Shown piece after piece: positions 52,564 to 60,464 of a stretch of 64,000 nucleotides of DNA (the first letter of the stretch is position 1; the number at the start of each line of letters is the position of its first letter). The stretch spans positions 15,911 through 79,910 of the forward strand of contig NZ_CAMFHL010000006.1 of assembly GCF_945952095.1 (NCBI RefSeq), given 5' to 3'. The position numbers and the translations under genes were made by a program. The stretch is from an uncultured Arsenicibacter sp. (GTDB lineage Bacteria > Bacteroidota > Bacteroidia > Cytophagales > Spirosomataceae). The notes under the pieces are model-generated. The model was not told where the DNA came from. It was given only the letters and a program-made list of their open reading frames with translations, and did no database searches.

Positions 52564-53280
52564 CTACGTAAAGCGCGTGATCAGCTTTTTCTGGATATGC
52601 CGGCTGTTTAACGCAGCGCGATACTGCTCGCCAATCGGTATTACATGGCCGGAAGTTAAGGTAAGCTCTGTTTTACTGATCTGTGCAATGGCTGACCGGT
52701 TGACCAGGTAAGAACGATGAACACGCATGAAAAAATTGCCCTTGAGTGCTTCTTCGGCTTTGCTGATCGAAAGAATGGGCATGTACGACTGGCTGGTAGT
52801 CATAATATGCAGAAAATTTTCTTGTGCCTTCATAAACAGTACATCATTATAGGCAATCTGTACGTAATTCTGATTTTCGCGGATGAGGAAATAAGGCTCA
52901 ATATCCGGCTGATGCAATAACTCAAACCGGAGGCATGCTTTTTCAATAGCTCTCATGAACCGGTCAGGACGGAATGGTTTCAATAAAAAATCAACCGGTG
53001 AAACATCATAACAGTCCAGTGCATAGTCACGGTGAGTAGTTACAAAAATAACCATCGGTGGCTGCCGCAGACTTCGGATAAAACTTAGCCCCGTAATCTC
53101 AGGAATTTCAATGGCGCAAATGATTAAATCGACGGTATGTTTGGCTAAAACAGCATGTCCCTCAAGCGTTGAGGAGCACGAAGCTATAAGCACCAGAAAC
53201 GGATTTTGCTGTACTAAATCGCTGATAATAGCCCGCCAGTGTGGATCGTCTTCAATAATCAGTGTCGAAATGGTTAACAT
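52564..53280 (-). CDS. LytTR response regulator with a degenerate receiver
   Basis: The 238-residue protein has a receiver domain (about 1-125) and a LytTR DNA-binding domain (about 140-235: YVQIAYNDVLFMKAQENFL and FFMRVHRSYLVNRSAI). In the receiver, the acidic pair (IEDDPHW) and the lysine (FLLKPFRPDRF) are kept, but the phospho-acceptor Asp is replaced by Ala56 (IICAIEIPEITG), so normal phosphorylation is unlikely. It stands alone with no kinase gene next to it and lies next to the giant surface genes, which it may control. Such degenerate receivers can be regulated by other signals. Confidence 0.88.
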   Translation of the reverse strand: MLTISTLIIEDDPHWRAIISDLVQQNPFLVLIASCSSTLEGHAVLAKHTVDLIICAIEIPEITGLSFIRSLRQPPMVIFVTTHRDYALDCYDVSPVDFLLKPFRPDRFMRAIEKACLRFELLHQPDIEPYFLIRENQNYVQIAYNDVLFMKAQENFLHIMTTSQSYMPILSISKAEEALKGNFFMRVHRSYLVNRSAIAQISKTELTLTSGHVIPIGEQYRAALNSRHIQKKLITRFT

Positions 53281-53556
53281 AGTTACGAGTTAGAATGGCA
53301 CTTATTGTCTAAAAAGGGTGGTTTGTTGCCAAAACCAGATTGTTTGTCAACTAAGAATACCTGACTGAAAGTTGATATAAAAGGACACACATTTTTACGT
53401 TAAAAAAAGACACTGAAATCTGTTTTCCGGTTAATGGCTTGAACGGTAGTAGATTAAACAGCTGACTATTCCGAAGGATTTTCAAAAATAAAAAAACTTC
53501 CGTAGGGGTGACCGCTTCCTCAATTGTCATATCCCTGCCAGCCAACCCGATAGCCA

Positions 53557-54231
53557 ATGATTCAGAATTCCCTGTTAGTTTTGCAGTACAACGGCAAAAG
53601 AACAGTGCAAACAACAGAACAGAACATACTGGAAGCTATCCGCGCCGGCAATGAACGGATCTATGAAGGGGTCTTCCGGCAGTATTACCCGTTGCTGTGT
53701 CGATACGCGAATTCGATACTCAACGATTACGACGAGGCCGAGGAGATGGTACAGGCCATGTTCCTGAACGTTTGGGAACGGCGGGAAACATTGATTATCA
53801 GTACATCCCTGAAATCATACCTCTATCAGGCCGTTCATAACCGGTGTCTGAACCAGATCAAACACCGGCAGGTGCGGGCAGTTTATCAGCAACAGGTCGA
53901 AATTGAACCGGTGCAGACAGCTCTGTCGCCGGCCCACAGTGTGGTGGCCGACGAGCTGAACGTGCGGGTACAGGAAGCTATTGGCCGCTTGCCGGAACAA
54001 TGCCGGCGGGTATTTGAGCTGAGCCGGTTCGAAGAATTGAAATATCAGGAAATCGCAGATCAGCTCGGCATTTCCATTAAAACCGTTGAAAACCAGATTG
54101 GAAAAGCTTTGCGCATTTTACGTACAGAATTGGCCGACTACCTGCCGCTTTTGCTCCTGCTAAATCATTCGGTAGCTGATTGGCTGTCGCAGCCCGAATC
54201 GCTCGACGCCCTAATCAGTGTGATCAGTTAA
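53557..54231 (+). CDS. ECF sigma factor, FecI/RpoE type
   Basis: The protein of up to 224 residues has sigma region 2 (FRQYYPLLCRYANSILNDYDEAEEMVQ, about 40-66, and WERRETLIISTSLKSYLYQAVHN) and region 4 (LPEQCRRVFELSRFEELKYQ and ISIKTVENQIGKALRI). It belongs to the Bacteroidota FecI-like group. FecR follows 9 bases later, so the two are co-transcribed. The start may lie a few codons further in (for example MIQNSLLVLQYNG could be an extension). The 276-base gap upstream shows no clear promoter and holds no gene I recognise. Confidence 0.92.
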   Translation: MIQNSLLVLQYNGKRTVQTTEQNILEAIRAGNERIYEGVFRQYYPLLCRYANSILNDYDEAEEMVQAMFLNVWERRETLIISTSLKSYLYQAVHNRCLNQIKHRQVRAVYQQQVEIEPVQTALSPAHSVVADELNVRVQEAIGRLPEQCRRVFELSRFEELKYQEIADQLGISIKTVENQIGKALRILRTELADYLPLLLLLNHSVADWLSQPESLDALISVIS

Positions 54232-54240
54232 CCAGACAGC

Positions 54241-55290
54241 ATGATGGACAACGAGCAACAACCGATAGATGATAGCCTGATCGGCAAATACCTGGCCGGT
54301 GAAGCCACCGCCGGAGAAGCAGAACGGGTGCGCCAATGGCTGGATGAAGGACCGGAACAGGCCGCTGAATTTGACCGGTTCGGGCGTATCTGGGACGAAG
54401 CCGCCAACGTACCGGCCGCCCGTGCGGTCGATACGGACGCAGCCTGGGCGAAGGTAAACCGCCGGATGAAAGCCCTTCCGGCCGATACGCCGCCGGAGAC
54501 CGGTCGGGAGCCGGTCATCCGGCCATTACATACGCAGGTACCGCAACAACCGGCGCGTAGCATACAGCCGTTCTGGCGCGTAGCCGCGGCCGTGGTAGTG
54601 CTGCTGGGTGCGGGCTGGCTTGGGTACCTGTGGCTGAAACCGGCTCCGGTGCATCAGCAGCTGGCCCAAACGCAGGCCGCTAAACAGACGGTTACCTTGC
54701 CGGATGGCTCCACGGTGCTGCTCAACCGCAACAGCCGCCTGGATTTTCCGGATGCCTTTACCGACAGCACCCGGCACGTGACGCTCACGGGCGAAGCCTT
54801 TTTTGACATCAAACCCGATCCGGAGCACCCGTTTGTGATCAGTGCGCAGGGAACAACCGTGCGGGTGTTGGGAACCTCGTTTACGGTCCGCGCCTACAGC
54901 GATACCGTTCGGGTAGCCGTAGCGACGGGGCGGGTGCAGTTTGCCGCCAAAAAACAACGCATTGTCCTCCGCCCTGACGAAGAAGCGGTATATCTGGAGC
55001 AGGAAGATACCATCCGCAAAGCCGCGCTTTTATCGCCGAACATCATGGCATTCCGGACCAACCGGCTGACATTCGATAAAACAGCGCTGACGGAGGTAGT
55101 GCGGTCGATCAGCGAGTTGTATGGCCAGCCAGTTACCCTGTCGAGCGATGCGATTAAGAACTGCCGGTATAACGGGTCATTCGAAAATGAGAAGCTCGAA
55201 GAGGTGCTTGACATTGTAGCTACATCGCTGAAACTGAAAGTAGAGCGGTCGGGGCAAGGGTATGTATTGGTCGGAAATTCCTGTCAATGA
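54241..55290 (+). CDS. FecR-type anti-sigma factor
   Basis: The 349-residue protein has a cytoplasmic N-terminal region with the GKYLAGEATAGEAERVRQWL motif, one TM at about 114-131 (VAAAVVVLLGAGWLGYLWL), the FecR domain (TLPDGSTVLLNRNSRLDFP and VTLTGEAFFDIKPDPEHPF) and a C-terminal DUF4974-like domain (LTFDKTALTEVVRSI, about 277-349). It keeps the sigma factor inactive until a signal comes from the outer membrane. It sits between FecI and an STN-domain surface protein. Confidence 0.93.
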   Translation: MMDNEQQPIDDSLIGKYLAGEATAGEAERVRQWLDEGPEQAAEFDRFGRIWDEAANVPAARAVDTDAAWAKVNRRMKALPADTPPETGREPVIRPLHTQVPQQPARSIQPFWRVAAAVVVLLGAGWLGYLWLKPAPVHQQLAQTQAAKQTVTLPDGSTVLLNRNSRLDFPDAFTDSTRHVTLTGEAFFDIKPDPEHPFVISAQGTTVRVLGTSFTVRAYSDTVRVAVATGRVQFAAKKQRIVLRPDEEAVYLEQEDTIRKAALLSPNIMAFRTNRLTFDKTALTEVVRSISELYGQPVTLSSDAIKNCRYNGSFENEKLEEVLDIVATSLKLKVERSGQGYVLVGNSCQ

Positions 55291-55341
55291 TAGGGGGAAT
55301 CGCCGGTTGGGATGTCATAGCCTAAATTAGATTCGGTTCTC

Positions 55342-57303
55342 ATGAAGTTTCGCCTATACGCATTTGTTTGCTGGCTGTTGGTTTACATGACAATGGCGCC
55401 CACGGCCTCCGCTCAGACGATTTCTCCGCTCGAACGCCTTATTTCGGTTGATCTCCGGTCGGACCGTCCGGACGAATCCCTGCGGCTTATTGAGCAGCAG
55501 GGACGCTTTACGTTCTCCTACAACCCGATAATTCTGGCCGGATTCCGTCCCGCTCCGCTGCGGCTGACTGCCCAGCCGGTGCGGGTAGTGCTGACCCAGT
55601 TTTTCAAAGGAATGCCGGTTACCTTCCGGGCAAAGGGGAACCACGTTATTCTGACCCAACAGGAAGTTACGGCCACTGCCCCGACCCACTTCATCGTTGA
55701 TGGCTATATCATCGACGAAAAGACGGGACAACGGCTCGTGCAGGCTAGTATTTATGAACGTACGACACTGGCATCGGCGGTCAGTAACCCGTTTGGCTAT
55801 TACCGGCTTCGGCTGCCAACCGCCTTGCCCAATGTCCGCCTGGAAGTACGCAAGAGTACTTACGAAGGCGAAACCGTGATTATTCCCCGCAAGCAAACAC
55901 AGTCGCTGAACATTCAGCTGCGGCCGGTTCTGCCGGTGCCGGAGCAAACGCCGAAGGTGGCGGATATCCGTCCGGTGCTGCCAACCGTGCCTGCACCTGA
56001 TACCATCCGCCCGACGGTGGTAACGCCGGCAGTCGATGTGTTGCCGGTGCCGGCTACGGACACGCTGAGCAAGCCCGGCCCGACACCCTGGCAGAGCACC
56101 TGGCGCAGTGCCCTGCTGGACGTTAACGACTGGTTTTTATCGGCAAAACAGATGGCACATGACATTAACCTGAGCCGCGATACGCTGTATCGCGAATGGC
56201 AGGTGTCGTTTCTGCCCTTTATCGGCACCAACCACATGCTGAGCGGCCGGCTGATCAACGGCTATTCGCTGAACGTTATTTCTGGGTATTCGCTGGGTGT
56301 CCGGCAGCTCGAAGTGGGTGGTGTGCTGAACATGGTGCGGGGCGATGTAATGGGTGTACAGGTGGCCGGTGTCGGAAACCTGGTCGGTGAAAACGTCATC
56401 GGCGTACAGGTCGGCGGGGCGCTGAATACAGTCCGGCGGAACATGACCGGTGTGCAGGTCGGCGGAGCGGCCAACGTGGTTGGCGGTAATGTGGAGGGCG
56501 TACAGGTTGGCGGGGCGTTCAATACGGTACTCGGCAACATGGACGGGGTGCAGATTGCCGGAGCTTACAACATGAATGCCGGACGGGTATACGGCGTGCA
56601 GATCGCCGGTGCGTTTAACGTGGCCAACGGCGATGTGGTGGGCGGGCAGATTGCCGGTGCGCTGAACCTCGCGACACGGAGCGTTTCGCGCGGCTGGCAG
56701 GTGTCGGGCCTGCTGAATTACGCCCATGCACTCCGGCGCGGCAGCGGTCAGCTGGGAATCATCAACATCGCTGATTCATCGGCGGCGACGTCAATTGGTA
56801 TTCTGAACATTGTGCGCCGCAATGGCTACCGGCGGTTTGAGCTGGGGGTAAACGAAACCCGGCTGACATCCTTCACCATGAAACTGGGCAGCCGCTGGTT
56901 CTACAATGTGTTTTCCGGTGGCACACTGCTCACCAATGGCACACTGCCGACGCTCTGGCAAGTCGGTTACGGGCTGGGGACTAACCTGGTCCTGAAAAAA
57001 CACTGGGGCATTTCGGTCGATGCCACCGGCCACCACGTATTCGAAGCGGGTATGCGGTATACCGATCCGAACTGGATGCTGCGTTTCAATACCATGCTTG
57101 AGCTACGGGTCGGTCGCCTTGGCTTCTCGGCGGGGCCGTCGCTGGTGGCCTGGCATCCGTCCTCAACCGGAACAGATCCGCTGGCGGGCCGCAGTCTGTG
57201 GCTGTCGAACCGGCCGACGACAAACGAACTGACCTGGTCCCACAACGGCTGGACCGGCTGGCTTGGCTTTCAGGCCGGTGTGCGGCTGACGTCACGGCGG
57301 TAA
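55342..57303 (+). CDS. STN domain-LA_2272 surface repeat protein
   Basis: The 653-residue protein has a signal peptide (about 1-24), an STN-like secretin/TonB signal domain (about 30-112), a carboxypeptidase-regulatory-like beta domain (about 117-195, GYIIDEKTGQRLVQASIYE), a Pro-rich linker and, from about 290, an LA_2272-type repeat region: GVQVGGALNTVRRN, GVQVGGAANVVGGN, GVQIAGAYNMNAGR and related units. There is no TonB-dependent plug or large receptor barrel. The C-terminal part has barrel-like strands. The gene is 51 bases after fecR, so it is probably the outer-membrane partner of that sigma system. Confidence 0.85.
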   Translation: MKFRLYAFVCWLLVYMTMAPTASAQTISPLERLISVDLRSDRPDESLRLIEQQGRFTFSYNPIILAGFRPAPLRLTAQPVRVVLTQFFKGMPVTFRAKGNHVILTQQEVTATAPTHFIVDGYIIDEKTGQRLVQASIYERTTLASAVSNPFGYYRLRLPTALPNVRLEVRKSTYEGETVIIPRKQTQSLNIQLRPVLPVPEQTPKVADIRPVLPTVPAPDTIRPTVVTPAVDVLPVPATDTLSKPGPTPWQSTWRSALLDVNDWFLSAKQMAHDINLSRDTLYREWQVSFLPFIGTNHMLSGRLINGYSLNVISGYSLGVRQLEVGGVLNMVRGDVMGVQVAGVGNLVGENVIGVQVGGALNTVRRNMTGVQVGGAANVVGGNVEGVQVGGAFNTVLGNMDGVQIAGAYNMNAGRVYGVQIAGAFNVANGDVVGGQIAGALNLATRSVSRGWQVSGLLNYAHALRRGSGQLGIINIADSSAATSIGILNIVRRNGYRRFELGVNETRLTSFTMKLGSRWFYNVFSGGTLLTNGTLPTLWQVGYGLGTNLVLKKHWGISVDATGHHVFEAGMRYTDPNWMLRFNTMLELRVGRLGFSAGPSLVAWHPSSTGTDPLAGRSLWLSNRPTTNELTWSHNGWTGWLGFQAGVRLTSRR

Positions 57304-57313
57304 TCAGTGGGAG

Positions 57314-57991
57314 TTAGCGGATCGGGAAATCATTGAGCACGGTCCGGTAGCTGTCGCCGATGGGAATGGTCGTATCGCCGATCTGAATCTCCTGCCGGCC
57401 TGCGGCGGTGATGTGCGCCAGATTCACCAGAAACGAGCGGTGAATGCGCCGGAAGGTATGCGCGGGTAAGAGCTCACTCAGGGCTTTCATAGTCATGTGG
57501 ATGATGTAGGTACGCTGAGGGGTTTTGACCAGAATATAGTCTTTAATCGACTGCGCATACATCAGATCGGTGTGCGCCAGTTTAACTAATTGTCCGTCCA
57601 CTTTAAAATACGTATGCGAGGCAGGGGTAGCAACCGGTGCCGATCGCTTTAAAAACCGGTCGATACTTTGGGCAAACCGCTGATAGGTAATGGGTTTGAC
57701 CAGGTAATCGACCGCTTCCAGTTCGTAGCTCTCTACCGCATAGTCCGGATATGCCGTTGTGAAAATGACGGCTGGCGGCTGTTTTAACCGGCGGATAAAA
57801 TCAATACCGGTCAGGGCCGGCAACTGAATATCCAGCAGCATCAGGTCAATCTGCGTACCGGTGATCACCTCAAAGGCTTCGAATGCCTGTGAGCAGCTCT
57901 TAACCAGCACCAGATCGGCGGTTTGCCCGACATACGTTTCCAGAATCCGGCGGGCCGGTGGTTCATCATCAACAATCAGGCACTTAATCAT
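57314..57991 (-). CDS. LytTR response regulator
   Basis: The 225-residue protein has a complete receiver domain (acidic VDDEPP, phospho-acceptor Asp54 in LLLDIQLPALTG, Lys in YLVKPITYQRF) and a LytTR domain (about 125-225, LVKLAHTDLMYAQSIKDYIL and TFRRIHRSFLVNLAHI). It overlaps the end of the LytS-like kinase gene by 8 bases, so the two are translated together and form a two-component system. Confidence 0.94.
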   Translation of the reverse strand: MIKCLIVDDEPPARRILETYVGQTADLVLVKSCSQAFEAFEVITGTQIDLMLLDIQLPALTGIDFIRRLKQPPAVIFTTAYPDYAVESYELEAVDYLVKPITYQRFAQSIDRFLKRSAPVATPASHTYFKVDGQLVKLAHTDLMYAQSIKDYILVKTPQRTYIIHMTMKALSELLPAHTFRRIHRSFLVNLAHITAAGRQEIQIGDTTIPIGDSYRTVLNDFPIR

Positions 57992-59057
57992 TCGGTTGCA
58001 GGGTTAAGCGTAAGCGAAGGGTATAGGTTGTCTCCTCACATTGACTGGTCAATTCGTGCTGACCGGGGTACAGCAGCGACAGTTGTTTCGATACATTGCG
58101 CAGGCCAATACCCTTAGCCGTTCCGCGCTTGTCTGTGGAAGGAAACGTACTGTTGCGGGTTTCTAAAAACAGTTCGTTTTCCAGCAGTACCAGCACAATG
58201 TGTACAAAACCAGCCTGAATATCCTGACTGAGGCCATGCTTGAATGTATTTTCAATAAACGGTAACAGCAGCAGCGGTTCAATCCGGAGGCGGTTATGGA
58301 TTCCCTGTGTCTCAAACTGAATGGAGGCGTTATCGGAAAAACGCATGGATTCGACAGCCACGTAATTACTCAGAAAATTAATCTCTTCATCCAGCGGCAC
58401 TCGTCTTTTTCTGGCCCGATAAAGAATATACCGCATAATATCTGCATGACGGGCAACGAGGGGAGCCGTTTTGGCAGAACCGTGCAGCGCCAGCGAATAA
58501 ATGGTATTCAGCGTGTTAAAGAAAAAATGCGGTTGTAGCTGGGCGCGCAGTGAATCCAGCTCCGTTTGTAGCTGATGCTGGCTGAGTTCGTGAAGCCTGT
58601 GCTGCTGCCGGACCGATTGCTGGTAGTAACCCAGCGCCGATACCATCAGCAGTTCGCGGATGATATAAACAATGCTGAAATGGAGCATGACGGACGAATT
58701 GTACCATTTCCGCGCAGACACGAGCATCGTTTCGGGCAGAAACCACAGATTCATCACCAGCCCATACATCACATAGTGCAGATACCCATCCAGTAACAAC
58801 AGGAAAACCAGCATCCGCCAGCCAAACGTCCGGTATCGTTTTTCGAACAGAGCAGGAAGAATAAGTTTGTAATACAGCCAGTACGGAATGGTGCGCAGGA
58901 CGCCATAAATCAACCGCTCCAGCAGCGACAGCAGGGAGGGAAGCCGTCCGGTTTTTTCGTAGAGGTTATACTCAAAATCGGTCAGGATCGAAAACAGGAT
59001 GAACACAATGCCGAAAAAGAGAACTTCTGGCAGACTTAACTTTAATGACTTGACCAT
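57984..59057 (-). CDS. LytS-type sensor histidine kinase
   Basis: The protein of 357 residues starts at the ATG at 59057 (MVKSLKLSLPEVLF). It has four N-terminal TM helices and a His_kinase domain with the phospho-acceptor motif LQPHFFFNTLNTIYSLAL, the ATP-binding N-box (LLLPFIENTFKHG) and the G-box GIGLRNVSKQL. It phosphorylates the adjacent LytTR response regulator. The signal is unknown; the small number of membrane helices suggests membrane-linked sensing. Confidence 0.93.
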   Translation of the reverse strand: MVKSLKLSLPEVLFFGIVFILFSILTDFEYNLYEKTGRLPSLLSLLERLIYGVLRTIPYWLYYKLILPALFEKRYRTFGWRMLVFLLLLDGYLHYVMYGLVMNLWFLPETMLVSARKWYNSSVMLHFSIVYIIRELLMVSALGYYQQSVRQQHRLHELSQHQLQTELDSLRAQLQPHFFFNTLNTIYSLALHGSAKTAPLVARHADIMRYILYRARKRRVPLDEEINFLSNYVAVESMRFSDNASIQFETQGIHNRLRIEPLLLLPFIENTFKHGLSQDIQAGFVHIVLVLLENELFLETRNSTFPSTDKRGTAKGIGLRNVSKQLSLLYPGQHELTSQCEETTYTLRLRLTLQPND

Positions 59058-59229
59058 TTTGGCGCATTCGTATCCCTGAAAGTACAACAGCCGGGCCGTC
59101 ACACCAACGAACTCGGTTCTTTTCAGTCCTTTATTTCGACCAATCCGCCTGTTTTTTCGACCAAACCGGGCCGGTCGACTTTCCGGTATGCTTTGCCGAA
59201 TCCACCGGATTAGTATCCCGGCGAGCGGT

Positions 59230-59237
59230 TATTTTTG
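59230..59237 (+). promoter_or_regulatory. -7 element of the TlpA-like gene
   Basis: TATTTTTG matches TAnnTTTG, with a leader of about 22 bases to the ATG at 59266. Confidence 0.5.
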
Positions 59238-59265
59238 AGCTCACCAATCGCAGCACATCTACTTA

Positions 59266-60396
59266 ATGAAACGGATTTGTCGAGGTATTGCCTTATTTAT
59301 CATCTTTCTACCGGTAACGATTTATGCACAGAGCGTTGAGGCCCTGATTCGTGCCGTCCGCGAAAAACAGGCATCGTTGTCCGGTGTCGTTTATCGTCTG
59401 GAGCGAACCGACACACTGGTTACCGGGCATATCCGGCAGCTGAACGGACGGGCGACAATCCGGCCCGACCGGAATGATCATCGCTTTGGCTTCTGGTTCC
59501 GTGCCGGACAGGACGATATTGCTGGCGAAGTCATGTACGATGGTCATGTCGGATATGTGACCGACGATTCGAAAAAGACCTATGCACTGGTTACCGACAC
59601 TACGGCGATTGCTAACCTTCTTTTTCAGTTTGGTGGCCGGATGGTTGTTCCCGACCTGATCCGCCTGGATACCACAAAGGCAATCCGCCTGCAGCTTACG
59701 CAGGATGAGACCTATTATTACCTGACGATGCACTACGCTGATATCAGGCAATATGATGTAACAAACCGGTATAAACGGGTACAGATCGCCCGTGCTACCT
59801 TGTTGCCCGTGAGCGTTCGGCAGCATCAGACAACGTTGGGTAAGGTGCAGGACCTGTTTTACAAAATCAGTGCAATCCGCCCGGATACTACCCTGGCCGA
59901 CAGCCTGTTCCGGGAGCCGTCATTCCTGCAGACCTATCGTCAGGAACTGCCGGTCGTCAGTCCGAAGAAACCGGCCGGCCGGTTGGTGGGTCAGCCGGCA
60001 CCGCATTTCCGGCTGGCCACACTTCAGGGCGATTCGCTGTCATCAACCGCCTTTGCAGGCAAAGTGACGTTGCTGGATTTCTGGGAGGTATGGTGCGGAC
60101 CCTGTCTGGCGTCGATGCCGAAAGTGGAGCAGCTGTACCGCAAGTACAACCAGCAGGGTTTACAGGTTTACGGCATTACGCATGAAGTTCAGCAACTGGA
60201 TGCGGTCCGGCGGCTGCTGGCGAAGTGGCAACTGCCTTTCCTGACGCTAATCGGTTCTAATCAGGTGCGGCAAAGGTATGGGCTTGACGTTATTCCGTTC
60301 TATGTGCTTATTGATCGGAAGGGGGTAATCCGGCTGGTCAGTCAGGGCTTTTCGGATGATATTGAGCGGACGGTGCAGCAGTTAGTGAGTCAATAG
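59266..60396 (+). CDS. TlpA-like thioredoxin with an N-terminal LolA-like domain
   Basis: The 376-residue protein has a signal peptide (about 1-21), an N-terminal half (about 25-225) with the long-strand pattern of LolA/LppX-like lipid-binding domains (FGFWFRAGQDDIAGEVMYDG), and a C-terminal TlpA/thioredoxin domain (about 250-376) with the active site WCGPC (Cys277, Cys280) in LLDFWEVWCGPC and the cis-Pro region VIPFYVLIDRKG. It probably acts as a periplasmic thiol-disulfide oxidoreductase. It converges on leuS and shares a terminator with it. Confidence 0.85.
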   Translation: MKRICRGIALFIIFLPVTIYAQSVEALIRAVREKQASLSGVVYRLERTDTLVTGHIRQLNGRATIRPDRNDHRFGFWFRAGQDDIAGEVMYDGHVGYVTDDSKKTYALVTDTTAIANLLFQFGGRMVVPDLIRLDTTKAIRLQLTQDETYYYLTMHYADIRQYDVTNRYKRVQIARATLLPVSVRQHQTTLGKVQDLFYKISAIRPDTTLADSLFREPSFLQTYRQELPVVSPKKPAGRLVGQPAPHFRLATLQGDSLSSTAFAGKVTLLDFWEVWCGPCLASMPKVEQLYRKYNQQGLQVYGITHEVQQLDAVRRLLAKWQLPFLTLIGSNQVRQRYGLDVIPFYVLIDRKGVIRLVSQGFSDDIERTVQQLVSQ

Positions 60397-60410
60397 CGCC
60401 GGTAAACAAA

Positions 60411-60442
60411 ACGGGCGAAGATAACGATTTATCTCCGCCCGT
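60411..60442. terminator. Hairpin terminator between the TlpA-like gene and leuS
   Basis: ACGGGCGAAGATAA (60411-60424) pairs with TTATCTCCGCCCGT (60429-60442) with one mismatch. It serves both convergent genes. Confidence 0.7.
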
Positions 60443-60464
60443 GGTCTATATCGGTTCGCCGGCC

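Noticed and set aside
53351..53614. Minus-strand frame of 87 codons upstream of fecI
   Set aside because: It overlaps the fecI start, has no family features and no promoter; treated as chance.
56281..56690. Pentapeptide repeat protein
   Set aside because: The units follow the GVQ-x-x-G-x-x-N pattern of LA_2272 repeats, not A(D/N)LxX pentapeptides.
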